Assembly: GCA_964521255.1 (NCBI GenBank)
Contig: CAZFRM010000032.1
Location: 1-40,608, forward strand
Reading direction: 5' to 3'
Origin: ZC4RG29 sp964521255
GTDB taxonomy: Bacteria > Bacteroidota > Bacteroidia > Cytophagales > Cyclobacteriaceae
DNA: 40,608 nucleotides
The notes under the pieces were generated by a model. It was not told the origin of the DNA. It did not search any database and worked only from the letters and a program-made list of their open reading frames with translations. The translations under genes and the position numbers were made by a program. Positions 32,877 to 40,608 of the stretch are shown here, piece after piece. Each line of letters starts with the position of its first letter. The first letter of the stretch is position 1.

Positions 32877-34484
32877 ATGAAGCGATGGATTATTGTTTCT
32901 ATTGTAATGTATGTTAGTGTAAGTGCCCATGCACAAATCACAGGCTATTCTTTTGGCCGGGAGATTGTAATCCAGGGATCACAGGTCAGCGGATCATTAT
33001 CAAATTTTCCTGTGTTGATAAGTATTTCCCATGCCGATTTACGGCATACCAGCAATGGAGGCCATGTACAAAATGCAAATGGTTACGATATAGTTTTCTC
33101 TTCAGGATGTACGACAGCACTTCCACATCAGATTGAACGATATACATCTACTGGAACTACCGGAACGTTGGTTGCCTGGGTTCAGGTTCCGTTGTTGAAT
33201 GCCGGAGTCAATACAACCATCTATATGTATTATGGAAAAACAGGAATAACAGTTAATCCATCAACCGATAATGTTTGGGATGCAAATTATGTTGGCGTAT
33301 ATCATTTAAGTAATGAGAACTTTACTGATGCTTCTGGCACAGGCAATAATGGTATAAACTCTGGTACTAATAATGTAACAAATGCAAAAATCGCAGGCGG
33401 CAGAAACTTTGATCCTACCGGAGAATATATTCAATTGCCAACGAGTGGATGGAGTGCTAACTCAGGTACTGTATCGGTTTGGGGATCATCAGATGCTTTT
33501 ACTGGGAATCATCAATACTTTTTTGGACATACATCACAACCTTCATTTAACAACAGGATTCAAATATATACAGATGATAGTAATGGTTATCTTGATGTTG
33601 GTCTTGGAAATAGTCATGCTCTTGCAGGAGGAAATATCTTTGATTTAAATACGGGCCAGTGGTATTATATTGTATTAACGTGGAATGCTGGAAATTATGC
33701 AGCTTATGTTAACGGAAATTCAGTAGCAAGCGGAACATATGCACCATTAACAGAGATTGGAACGCTCGCTGATATTGGAAATCAGGGCGAGCCCGCGATG
33801 CGCAATGAATCTTTTGATGGGCAACTTGATGAAGTAAGAATTTCCAATGTTAGTCGTTCTGCAAACTGGATTCTTACTGAATATCGTAATCAAAATTCAC
33901 CGTCAACATTCTATTCTGTTTCAGCAGAGTTAACGGCAGATGTAACCTGTGCACTTCCTGTTGAACTGCTGCTTTTTGAAGCAATAGCTGATAATAGAAA
34001 AGTAAAATTGATATGGTCAACAGCAAATGAATCCAACAACAAAGATTTTACAATTGAACGATCAAAGGATGGTGAGAACTGGGAAGAAGCATTTACCATT
34101 GAAGGAACAGGTAACAGCAATAATAAAATGAATTATTCACAATGGGATCATTACCCACTTAATGGCGTATCCTATTATCGATTGAAACAAACGGATTACG
34201 ATGGAAAATTTACATATTCATGGACGAGAAAAGTAGATATTGAATCGGGTTTTATTTTTAAGGTTTATCCGAATCCATCAAAAGGTGAATTCATCGTTGA
34301 AATGGAAGAGCCCGAAAAAGCAAGTGTCAATTTATTTAACAGTCTTGGTCAACCTGTTTCAACCACTCAAACTATTATTAGCGGAAGCATTATCGTTAGT
34401 GTACCTTATAACAACAAAGGAGTATATCATTTACAGGTTGATAACGGAAAAGATGTAAAGCGGCATCTGCTTATATTTGAATAA
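32877..34484 (+). CDS. T9SS-exported DUF2341/LamG domain surface protein
   Basis: The signal peptide MKRWIIVSIVMYVSVSAHAQ leads to a DUF2341-like segment (SLSNFPVLISISHADLRH, NANGYDIVFSS, VAWVQVPLLNAGVNTTIYMYYGKTG). A LamG/concanavalin-like domain (GVYHLSNENFTDASGTGNNGINSG to FDGQLDEVRISNVSRS) follows, then a segment (LLLFEAIADNRKVKLIWSTANESNNKDFTIERSKDG). The C-terminal roughly 75 residues (FKVYPNPSKGEFIVEME to VKRHLLIFE) form a type A T9SS sorting domain. The protein should be secreted through the outer membrane and attached to or released from the surface, probably binding polysaccharide. At 535 residues it has no hydrolase domain of its own. Adjacent DNA holds no export genes. Confidence 0.9.
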   Translation: MKRWIIVSIVMYVSVSAHAQITGYSFGREIVIQGSQVSGSLSNFPVLISISHADLRHTSNGGHVQNANGYDIVFSSGCTTALPHQIERYTSTGTTGTLVAWVQVPLLNAGVNTTIYMYYGKTGITVNPSTDNVWDANYVGVYHLSNENFTDASGTGNNGINSGTNNVTNAKIAGGRNFDPTGEYIQLPTSGWSANSGTVSVWGSSDAFTGNHQYFFGHTSQPSFNNRIQIYTDDSNGYLDVGLGNSHALAGGNIFDLNTGQWYYIVLTWNAGNYAAYVNGNSVASGTYAPLTEIGTLADIGNQGEPAMRNESFDGQLDEVRISNVSRSANWILTEYRNQNSPSTFYSVSAELTADVTCALPVELLLFEAIADNRKVKLIWSTANESNNKDFTIERSKDGENWEEAFTIEGTGNSNNKMNYSQWDHYPLNGVSYYRLKQTDYDGKFTYSWTRKVDIESGFIFKVYPNPSKGEFIVEMEEPEKASVNLFNSLGQPVSTTQTIISGSIIVSVPYNNKGVYHLQVDNGKDVKRHLLIFE

Positions 34485-34520
34485 GGAAATTGTTCAAACG
34501 TTCGCGTGCACCGGCTGAAT

Positions 34521-34715
34521 TTAATTACTCATAAGTTCCAATTTCTCCGACTTTTTCAGACGGTCCTTCATGCCGGAAAATTCTCCAATGAGGTCTTCAA
34601 GGACAATCACTGTGTCGGATACCTCCCAAACAATGTAGCGGGCAAAACTGGGCTTATCGTTTTTTTTGCTTTCTTTCCATCGGGGCCATAGACCGCGTAA
34701 AAGCCCCATCTCCAA
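34521..34715 (-). CDS. Possible small protein or gene remnant
   Basis: This 64-codon frame includes FARYIVWEVSDTVIVLEDLIGEFSGMKDRLKKSEKLEL, which looks protein-like. Its first codons lie in a repeat-type stretch (CCCATCTCC and GGGGGAGA). It starts 22 bases after the stop of the amidohydrolase gene on the same strand. No family is recognised. Confidence 0.25.
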   Translation of the reverse strand: MEMGLLRGLWPRWKESKKNDKPSFARYIVWEVSDTVIVLEDLIGEFSGMKDRLKKSEKLELMSN

Positions 34716-34736
34716 AGGGGGAGATTATACAAATCA

Positions 34737-35900
34737 TTATCTACTTTGTACTTTTTCTACCACTCTCCCTTTTTTCCAAATTATCTTGTTGTTCTTAATG
34801 TCAGTTATTCTTTCAAATGGTTCACCTTCAATCAAAAGAAAACTGGCTTCTCCGTTTTTGCGTAACAATCCAAATTTCCTAAGAGAAAACGCAGTATAAG
34901 CGTTTGTAGTTGCTGCCTTGATGACATCAATAACAGGAACTCCGGCTTGAGCAAGAAAAATCAGTTCTTCGTATAGCTGGTTTCCATAATTCATACTGTG
35001 GTTAGGGGCGTCTGTTCCTGCCAGAATAAGAATCCCTCTTTCGTATGCCCTCTTTGTTTCGTTAAGCACATCTTCAAAAGACAATAAGTATCTCGACCAT
35101 CCTTTTGCTTCACCCGCTTCAATTGTACCTTTTATAACGGATAGGGTAGGTATAATAAATAAGTTATTGTCAGCCATTGAATCAAGCTGTGTATCGGTAA
35201 TTATTTTGTCATACCAGATATGAGCAAAGCCATCAATTCCCTGGCTGGCCAGTTCTACCGCATTGTCACATTTAGTAATGTGTGCAACAGCAATTTTTGA
35301 ATGCTTGTGAGACTCTTGTATCAATGCGGATGTCTCTTCACGGCTCAATGTTTTATACAGGGGCTCTTTTACTATTTTTATAAAGTCGGCATTGTTTTTT
35401 ACACGATCAGTTACAAATTGCTGAGGTGTTAATGAGTCGCTGATGGTGGGGATAACAACGCCAAACTGAGTTCCGTGCTCACCCGGTGCAGTAGCCCCAA
35501 GGTTGGACGAGTAGAAACGGGCATAGGCTATCGAATCATTATATTTTCTCAGCCTATTGGCAAAATCGTCTTCGGCAAACATGTCCAGCACGGCAAATAC
35601 CCCTGCCTGCAAAGCCTCTCTCATGTTTTCAGGATCGGCTACATGAAGATGTGCGTTTACCATAGGCGGAATGATTGTTTTACCCGTTCCGTTGATAACG
35701 ATCATGCCCAACTGTACGGAGATATTCTCCGCGATTTCTTGAATTACTCCATCCTTAAACAAGATGTCAATGTTTTTGGAAATATTTTCTCCATCAAACA
35801 GGGTAACATTTTTAATGAGTGTAGCCGTAGGTTGCCCGACTACAGATGCTGTTACAAAAAACGGAAGCGTTAGTATGATTGTTAATCGTTTTAATCTCAT
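34737..35900 (-). CDS. Exported amidohydrolase-superfamily protein (imidazolonepropionase-like)
   Basis: I used the ATG at 35900, giving signal peptide MRLKRLTIILTLPFFVTASVVGQ; the longer reading has a polar N-terminal extension. After the small beta domain (IKNVTLFDGENISKNIDILFKDGVIQEI) come the metal-binding marks. These are HLH in MVNAHLHVADPE, Lys in DFIKIVKEPLY, His in AVAHITKCD, His in GFAHIWYD and Asp in LAGTDAPNH. The order fits subtype I amidohydrolases that resemble imidazolonepropionases and secreted Xaa-Pro or aryldialkyl amidohydrolases, with a binuclear or mononuclear metal site in a TIM barrel. It is 387 residues long. The substrate is unknown. A -7 box lies about 40 bases upstream. 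Confidence 0.88.
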   Translation of the reverse strand: MRLKRLTIILTLPFFVTASVVGQPTATLIKNVTLFDGENISKNIDILFKDGVIQEIAENISVQLGMIVINGTGKTIIPPMVNAHLHVADPENMREALQAGVFAVLDMFAEDDFANRLRKYNDSIAYARFYSSNLGATAPGEHGTQFGVVIPTISDSLTPQQFVTDRVKNNADFIKIVKEPLYKTLSREETSALIQESHKHSKIAVAHITKCDNAVELASQGIDGFAHIWYDKIITDTQLDSMADNNLFIIPTLSVIKGTIEAGEAKGWSRYLLSFEDVLNETKRAYERGILILAGTDAPNHSMNYGNQLYEELIFLAQAGVPVIDVIKAATTNAYTAFSLRKFGLLRKNGEASFLLIEGEPFERITDIKNNKIIWKKGRVVEKVQSR

Positions 35901-35941
35901 GGCATATTCTTGTTTTGCAAGCTTCACTTCTTAAAATATCT

Positions 35942-35949
35942 CAAATCTA
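35942..35949 (-). promoter_or_regulatory. -7 box for the amidohydrolase gene
   Basis: On the minus strand TAGATTTG fits TAnnTTTG, about 41 bases before the ATG ending at 35900. No clear -33 element was found. Confidence 0.35.
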
Positions 35950-35959
35950 AGTTTTTAAA

Positions 35960-36411
35960 CTATTTACTATTTCCTGAAAATGTCTTTTTCCATGAACTTA
36001 CCTTCCCTGTATCCTTGCCCATTCGCACAATGATGATCTTCTCATCAGGAAAGATGTACAGGTATTGTCCCAGATGGTCCCAGCCAGAAATGATATAGGC
36101 TTTCTTATGGTCGTTACTGAAGATCCACCATATTTTTTCATAATGAATTTTGTCTCCGAACTCCTGAACTTTATTTTCCGGTAAAACGACACAACTCTCC
36201 TCCATCCATTTCCCGGAAACAACCTGCTCTCCGTTCCAGTTTCCTTTGTTCAATACAAGTCTGCCTAACTTGGCAAAATCAATTGCCCTGATGTTCAGAC
36301 CACTTTCCATTTGGTCATACCGGATTGACCGCTGTCCATGCTCCAGGAACCGGAAAATTCCATCCCCAATCTTTTCCAAATTTTTTCTTCAAAATATTTT
36401 GCCGGGGATTA
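35960..36411 (-). pseudogene. Serine hydrolase (beta-lactamase family) C-terminal remnant
   Basis: On the minus strand two frames together encode the C-terminal part of a class C beta-lactamase-like enzyme. SPAKYFEEKIWKRLGMEFSGSWSMDSGQSGM runs from about 36408 to 36313; QMESGLNIRAIDFAKLGRLVLNKGNW continues to IFPDEKIIIVRMGKDTGK and the stop at 35960. They join if one T is added to the run at 36310-36312. Upstream, TAA at 36409-36411 breaks the frame, and the preceding bases (to 36540) show no SxxK active-site region. The first half of the gene, including the catalytic serine, is therefore missing. The result is non-functional as it stands. It lies downstream of the DUF1772-like gene on the same strand. 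Confidence 0.7.
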
Positions 36412-36542
36412 TACGAAGAAATTAATTGTGCATCGGATTTGTGCAGGCATGTTTGCCACCTTTTTAGCGGCAGTCCTTTCGTTTCGGATAGTGTTTTTAA
36501 GCAGATTCTTTTCTGTTTCTTTACACAAGAATTTTAATACAA

Positions 36543-37028
36543 TTAAGATGGCTTTTGAGTGGTTGAAGTGGCTTTGTCCAAAGCCAGGAAAGAACAGATA
36601 AGACCTGCCAACCATATCAAAGACCTGACCCAGTTCATTCTTCCCCATTCAGAGGCAACTTTTTTGAGCGTTTCCGTATCGGGAAGCTGTTCTGAAAGAA
36701 ACATAATCTCATTTCTGGGATAAAAATAGGTAAAGGTTAAAATCATAGAGGATATATAGCAAAGTAAAGCTATCCCCAGATACAACCGAATTGAAGTTGA
36801 TTTTTTCCAAAATAAAATTAATGCCAGCACAATCAAAATCAGGTTTGTAGGGTCTATCAGTTGAAAAAAAGTACCAGGATTGGCAACTACAAAAAAATCT
36901 TTGGTGGCTGTTATGGAATTAGGGACATTGCTTTCCCAGTTGGCTGCATTGACTATAGAATTGTAAATATTGGTAAAAAACAATCCGCTTGAAAACGCTA
37001 CAATAGTATAAAGAACTATCTTTTTCAT
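36543..37028 (-). CDS. DUF1772/anthrone-oxygenase-like membrane protein
   Basis: The start MKKIVLYTIVAFSSGLFFTNIYNSIVNA is chosen over an ATG two codons earlier and a longer polar reading. Four membrane helices are visible: IVLYTIVAFSSGLFF, LILIVLALILFW, IRLYLGIALLCYISSMIL and WVRSLIWLAGLICSFLAL. The layout and the WVRSLIW segment near the end resemble DUF1772 proteins. At 161 residues the size is right. No function is known for bacterial members. It follows the HELGH protein gene by about 45 bases on the same strand. Confidence 0.65.
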   Translation of the reverse strand: MKKIVLYTIVAFSSGLFFTNIYNSIVNAANWESNVPNSITATKDFFVVANPGTFFQLIDPTNLILIVLALILFWKKSTSIRLYLGIALLCYISSMILTFTYFYPRNEIMFLSEQLPDTETLKKVASEWGRMNWVRSLIWLAGLICSFLALDKATSTTQKPS

Positions 37029-37073
37029 ATTCATTATTTCAATTTTAGTAAAAGTCACTACGAAGAAAAAACA

Positions 37074-37805
37074 CTACTTTTTACGTTCCTCGAGTTGTTT
37101 GATATAAATTTCCAAATACTTGTCAATCGGAACTCTGTCATAGTTTTCGTAGATATCTACAAATTCACTAAACTGGAAATACCCGTATTTCTCGGGTTGC
37201 ACGCCCAGTTCCCAATAATTCTCATTGAACCATGTGATGCGGTTTTCCTCACCTTTAGGAACAGGGTCAGGTACTTTCTTTAGAAATGCCTTGGCAAAGC
37301 GGTAGCATTGTTCCAATTCAGCAGATTTACCCACACTGTGCCAGTAGTTCATCGCAAGGAGGTTGACTTCTAACTCTTCCCGATACATAGCTTTAGGGTC
37401 GTGAAGTCCGTAAGCCGCCACCAGCCCATGACCCAGCTCGTGTGCAATAAAAAACCCGTTGAAGAAGCCGGCAAAAAACTTTTTGGCTTCGGCTTCATTG
37501 TCTGAATAGGTGACAAAGAACGCCTTATGCTCTGAGGGCAATTCGTGATATAGTGAAGTAACAACGTTTTTGCTTTTTGGGGCATAATATACCATACCGG
37601 GCGTGGTGTAAACCACAAAACCCACCTTGAAATCTAATTGAGGCCTAATGGCATTTACCCGTTTGTTGAAATCGGCAACCATAGGTTTTGCATCACGAAC
37701 CAGTGAAGCAGAATCGGTATAAAGAGAAAACAGTTTGTCTTGTGCATATAAGCCCGTCATAGACACACACAATAGCGTGGTAAGAATAAAGATTGATTTT
37801 TTCAC
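37074..37805 (-). CDS. Exported HELGH zinc-metalloprotease-like protein of unknown family
   Basis: This 243-residue protein has signal peptide MKKSIFILTTLLCVSMTGLYAQ. A short helix carries FIAHELGHGL (His122, Glu123, His126), the zincin HExxH site. YREELEVNLLAMNYW about 20 residues later offers Glu143, Glu144 or Glu146 as the third ligand, giving a gluzincin-like arrangement. The rest (WFNENYWELGVQPEKYGYFQFSEFVDIYENYDRVP) is rich in aromatic residues and has no other known motif. I cannot name the family. It probably cleaves a protein or peptide in the periplasm. An AraC regulator gene precedes it and a DUF1772-like gene follows. A -7 box TAGCTTTG is 21 bases before the ATG. Confidence 0.7.
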   Translation of the reverse strand: MKKSIFILTTLLCVSMTGLYAQDKLFSLYTDSASLVRDAKPMVADFNKRVNAIRPQLDFKVGFVVYTTPGMVYYAPKSKNVVTSLYHELPSEHKAFFVTYSDNEAEAKKFFAGFFNGFFIAHELGHGLVAAYGLHDPKAMYREELEVNLLAMNYWHSVGKSAELEQCYRFAKAFLKKVPDPVPKGEENRITWFNENYWELGVQPEKYGYFQFSEFVDIYENYDRVPIDKYLEIYIKQLEERKK

Positions 37806-37826
37806 ACTTAGTCATTTTTATTTCTG

Positions 37827-37834
37827 CAAAGCTA
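37827..37834 (-). promoter_or_regulatory. -7 box for the HELGH protein gene
   Basis: On the minus strand TAGCTTTG fits TAnnTTTG. It lies in the 70-base gap after the AraC gene, so the metalloprotease-like gene may have its own promoter. The -33 element is not clear. Confidence 0.4.
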
Positions 37835-37874
37835 TCTATGAGAAAAAAGCTGTGATAGTAGAAAAACGACAAAA

Positions 37875-38723
37875 TCAAATCCTGTCCCAATCCAACTGAA
37901 ATTGTAAATGTTCGTCCGATAATTCTTTGTGTACGAGGGTAGGCGTAAGCTTGGCAAATTCCTTGAAATCTTTGATAAAGTGTGTTTGGTCGTAATATCC
38001 TACTTCATTTGTCAAATCTGTCCAGGAGATGATTGGTCTGCTTTCGAGAATTTTATATGCCTTATGAAATCTGGCTATTCGTGCATACATCTTGGCAGGC
38101 ATACCTAATCGTTCTTTGCATTTTCGCTCAAAATTACGAATACTCATACAAGCCATTCCAGCAATCTTGTCCATATTCGTATTGTGGTTTGCCAACAGGT
38201 GTTGCAGGGCAAAATCAATGGGTAACGGTTCTTTTACCTGGGATAGTTTTCTGAGAAAATACGACTGTACAATACTATCCAATTCGTTTAAAGAAATAGT
38301 GTCGTGAGATTTGTCTAAAAGTTCTTCTATCTCCCTGCCTACAACTTCTCTGGCACTGTAACCATTGTCAAATATTTCGGTCATCGGAATATTCAAAAAC
38401 CGGTTTAGCCCTCCGGGCTGAAAAATAATTGATACGGTTTTATGGCTTTCTTCTACCAATAGTTTGAAGGGAGTAATTTGTGCTCCTATCAACGTACAGG
38501 ACGTAACGGTATTGAAATTGTTCTCGCCTGATTTTTTGGATTTAAGCCGGGTATAAAGATTGATGAACATTGCCTGGTCGGGCGAGGGCATATAATTACC
38601 TTCTATGCTAACAGGAATATTGCCGAAATCAGCTTCTATAATAACGATATGCCTTATCAGCGAACGTAATGCAGGATGAATATTGCATTGTTCTGTACGG
38701 ATATTTGGCGTTAGGTTGTTCAT
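37875..38723 (-). CDS. AraC-family transcriptional regulator
   Basis: This 282-residue protein has an N-terminal ligand or dimer domain (HPALRSLIRHIVIIEADFG, IFQPGGLNRFLNIPMTEIFDN) of the type common in Bacteroidota AraC proteins. The C-terminal AraC domain spans about residues 175-270, with first HTH MDKIAGMACMSIRNFERKCKERLG and second HTH SWTDLTNEVGYYDQTHFIKDFKEFAKLTP. It is encoded just upstream of the HELGH metalloprotease-like gene on the same strand. It may regulate that small gene set; this is inference. The effector is not known. Confidence 0.88.
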   Translation of the reverse strand: MNNLTPNIRTEQCNIHPALRSLIRHIVIIEADFGNIPVSIEGNYMPSPDQAMFINLYTRLKSKKSGENNFNTVTSCTLIGAQITPFKLLVEESHKTVSIIFQPGGLNRFLNIPMTEIFDNGYSAREVVGREIEELLDKSHDTISLNELDSIVQSYFLRKLSQVKEPLPIDFALQHLLANHNTNMDKIAGMACMSIRNFERKCKERLGMPAKMYARIARFHKAYKILESRPIISWTDLTNEVGYYDQTHFIKDFKEFAKLTPTLVHKELSDEHLQFQLDWDRI

Positions 38724-38936
38724 TTTTTACTGACAGGAGCAATGGTTAATATTTTATTCTTTTCCTTGTTTTTACTTTTGTTTTATCGGGGTTCCAAGAT
38801 TGCCGCTAACGTTTATGTTTATGACGGCTTGGGTTTTCGAAGCGCGTTATTGTCCCAACGAAATTAAGAAAACTAAACTTTATACCTACACGTCACCCGC
38901 AGCTGGCATAAACTTTTTGTTGCCGGCTGGGCGTAG

Positions 38937-39704
38937 TCAGTCTCTGGTTCCATCTTTAATAAATGTATTGGTCTTTGAGTTATAGGTCATGAAGAAAGAT
39001 TGCCCCATTCGTCCATCATCTTCTACTATTTCTATTGCTTTTTCACTGTTGTCAGTTTTTTTCCATGCAGTAACGTTTTTAAAAATAATAGTCATAACAT
39101 TGCCAACTGGACTATCTTCATTTTTAAATTTTATTGTGTGCCTAACTTGGTTTGTCTTTTTATCTATTATTTTTAATTCTGATATTCTTGCTCGATAATC
39201 TTCTTCTCTTTTATAGTAAACTCCCACGATATATTCTTCTCTTTTATAGTAAACTCCCACGATATATTCTTCTCTAAATGAAGATGACATTAAAATCTCG
39301 GTTGGGTTATTGACCATCTCTCTTTCTGTGTCAATTAATCTTCCTGTTTCAGTCAAAATTATTTTATGATTCTTTTGGTCTGATTTCCATTGTCCATTTA
39401 ATGATTTGTTACCCCATTGAAGTGTTAATTTTGCAAAGGCAATGTTGTCATGGTATTCGATTAGCTCTAAACTCTTGTTATTAATCAAATATCCTTCCAA
39501 TACAATGGGTTCATTAATATTTTCATATTTATATGTCCCAGAGACAGGTATTGAGTCTTTGGAGTTAGCGTTTATCTCTCTTAGTTGTATATATACTTTA
39601 ACATTGACTCCAGCTACTTGTCCTTTGTAGGTATAACATTCATACCATCCCGCAAAAGCTTGTAGTGTCAAGATTTGTAATAGAATAATTAATAGTAGTC
39701 TCAT
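38937..39704 (-). CDS. Exported protein of unknown function with an internal tandem duplication
   Basis: The signal peptide is MRLLLIILLQILTLQAFAG, followed by WYECYTYKGQVAGVNVKVYIQLREIN and beta-rich sequence. Around residue 150 the protein repeats an 11-residue unit (EEYIVGVYYKR) perfectly twice, caused by a 33-base tandem duplication at 39201-39266. The rest (ISELKIIDKKTNQVRHTIKFKN, VMTIIFKNVTAWKK) is beta-strand-like with no catalytic motif. I do not recognise the family. Upstream and downstream intergenic stretches (about 180 and 210 bases) show nothing clear, so it is probably a single-gene unit. Confidence 0.6.
   Translation of the reverse strand: MRLLLIILLQILTLQAFAGWYECYTYKGQVAGVNVKVYIQLREINANSKDSIPVSGTYKYENINEPIVLEGYLINNKSLELIEYHDNIAFAKLTLQWGNKSLNGQWKSDQKNHKIILTETGRLIDTEREMVNNPTEILMSSSFREEYIVGVYYKREEYIVGVYYKREEDYRARISELKIIDKKTNQVRHTIKFKNEDSPVGNVMTIIFKNVTAWKKTDNSEKAIEIVEDDGRMGQSFFMTYNSKTNTFIKDGTRD
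39201..39273. repeat. Perfect 33-base tandem duplication inside a gene
   Basis: 39201-39233 and 39234-39266 are identical, followed by the first seven to nine bases of a third unit. The length is a multiple of three, so the frame is kept and 11 residues are doubled. Perfect identity suggests a recent slippage event. Confidence 0.9.
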
Positions 39705-39888
39705 AAATTCAATTCAGTGTCGTTCTAACAGCCTTTTGTTGGGGCTGTAATTACTTTTTCTGGGCTCTACTTATAGTTTCAAAAATGTCGGTCGTTGAAG
39801 ACTTAACGCATGTGATCAGTAAGCCACTTTTAGGACGAGACAGTCGCGCGGTGGGGCATTCTTCATCGACTACGTTTTGAAAACGAAA

Positions 39889-40389
39889 TCATTTTTTCGA
39901 TAAAGTCGTCAATAGATTTTCCAGGTTGTTCAATGTCATCTTAAATCCTTCTGTAAAGCCCATTTCAATCATCTTCTCCATGCGGGCAAGCGATTCATTA
40001 TAAATAGTAATACGCACTATTGTCCTTCCGTTTTGCTCGCTGAAATTAAAATCCCAATCAGAACCCGGCAATTCAGGGTTTTCATCTTTGTCTGCAAAAG
40101 CATTATACATTTTGAAGTTGGTTTTTGGGCTAATGGAAGTGTATTTCTGAATTGCCCAACGCTCATGTCCTTCCGGACTTACCATAGCATAAAATCTTCG
40201 CCCACCAACTTTAAAATCCATAAATTTTGTTTTTGATACCCAGGGTTTAGGTGCCACCCATTGGTCAAGGATTTCTGCTTTGGTAAAAGCATCCCATACC
40301 AGCGAAAGGTCGGCGTCAAATTCCCTGGTTATGTATACCGTTTTTGTTGCTTTGTCAACGGTAAAATCAAATAGCAAATTGTTTTTCAT
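39889..40389 (-). CDS. SRPBCC/AHSA1-domain protein
   Basis: This 166-residue single-domain protein has the activator-of-Hsp90-like START fold pattern: VYITREFDADLSLVWDAFTKAEILDQWVAPKPW, MDFKVGGRRFYAMVSPEGHERWAIQKYTSISP, then TIVRITIYNESLARMEKMIEMGFTEGFKMTLNNLENLL, the long C-terminal helix. It binds hydrophobic ligands in other members; none is known here. The ATG overlaps the stop of an ArsR-type regulator gene (ATGA), a frequent pair in which the regulator controls the SRPBCC gene. Confidence 0.9.
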   Translation of the reverse strand: MKNNLLFDFTVDKATKTVYITREFDADLSLVWDAFTKAEILDQWVAPKPWVSKTKFMDFKVGGRRFYAMVSPEGHERWAIQKYTSISPKTNFKMYNAFADKDENPELPGSDWDFNFSEQNGRTIVRITIYNESLARMEKMIEMGFTEGFKMTLNNLENLLTTLSKK

Positions 40390-40608
40390 TTTTTTTGTCT
40401 TTTTAGTGTTAATAATACTTTGTCAAGTTGATTGAACTGGGTTTCCAAAATCTTTTTGAATTGCTCAATCCATTTATCAATCTCTTTCATTTTGTTTGCG
40501 TTGATGTGATAATAAATTTCCCTTCCCTTTTGCTCTTGCTTCACCAGTTCACAGTAAGCACCCGACCAAATACATCTTTACATAAAGGTATTGAATCTGT
40601 TGCTTTGT
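40386..40608 (-). CDS. ArsR-family regulator, C-terminal part, broken at the contig end
   Basis: On the minus strand GAYCELVKQEQKGREIYYHINANKMKEIDKWIEQFKK is the wing and C-terminal helix of an ArsR/SmtB-type repressor. It ends at TGA overlapping the SRPBCC start. Upstream the same frame meets TAA near 40577, so the last roughly 30 bases are out of frame or damaged. The N-terminal helix-turn-helix lies off the contig. The partner gene and the C-terminal sequence support the family. Confidence 0.7.

Overview
The window reads as a chromosomal contig of a Bacteroidota member, most likely Cytophagales or a relative. Supporting signs are a type IX secretion C-terminal sorting domain (32877-34484), signal peptides ending in FAQ/FSQ/IAQ, many small outer-membrane beta-barrels, lipoboxes, TAnnTTTG-type -7 promoter boxes and moderate to low GC. 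I see no rRNA, tRNA, phage genes, transposase or CRISPR array.

Layout. 0-4 kb: secreted and outer-membrane proteins, the last broken by a one-base frameshift. 4.2-4.8 kb: a RelE/ParE-type toxin-antitoxin pair, sitting between two copies of a roughly 330 bp imperfect palindromic repeat. 5.2-9.3 kb: a cytochrome c lipoprotein pair, an AraC regulator, a nested set of intergenic repeats and a beta-solenoid lipoprotein made of TSGGSI repeats. 9.6-20.8 kb: a probable glycoside-catabolism region holding a Tat-exported Gfo/Idh/MocA oxidoreductase, a TIM-barrel isomerase/epimerase-like protein, a small secreted alpha/beta protein, a DUF1080 (3-keto-disaccharide hydrolase-like) protein, a PVC-type beta-propeller/HEAT/cytochrome c lipoprotein and a GH3 beta-glucosidase-like lipoprotein. 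A VapBC-like pair with a frameshifted PIN toxin and an exported methyltransferase lie inside this region. 20.9-22.7 kb: two overlapping membrane proteins that end in histidine-kinase-like dimerisation helices but have no ATPase domain. 22.8-29.6 kb: DUF1349 protein, DEAD-box helicase, M1 peptidase, an ECF sigma / anti-sigma-like / Spy-like triple and a class V aminotransferase. 30-36 kb: an unknown secreted protein, a repeat region carrying six copies of an 11-base motif, a degenerate-Nudix regulator, a LamG/T9SS protein and an amidohydrolase. 36-40.6 kb: a decayed serine hydrolase, a DUF1772-like membrane protein, a secreted HELGH metalloprotease-like protein, an AraC regulator, an unknown exported protein with a perfect 33 bp tandem duplication, and an ArsR/SRPBCC pair cut by the contig end.

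How the genes fit together. The clearest joint story is periplasmic C3 oxidation of glycosides, followed by cleavage of the keto-sugar and hydrolysis. Redox enzyme, isomerase-like and DUF1080 proteins are consecutive on one strand, and the heme lipoprotein and GH3 follow. The most unusual proteins are the ATPase-less DHp pair, in which one partner has Glu where the phospho-accepting His should be. Small palindromic repeats are dense, and some have entered coding sequence or gene starts. Three genes (at 3756, 14245 and 36310) are each broken by loss of one base in a short homopolymer; I cannot tell real decay from sequencing error.
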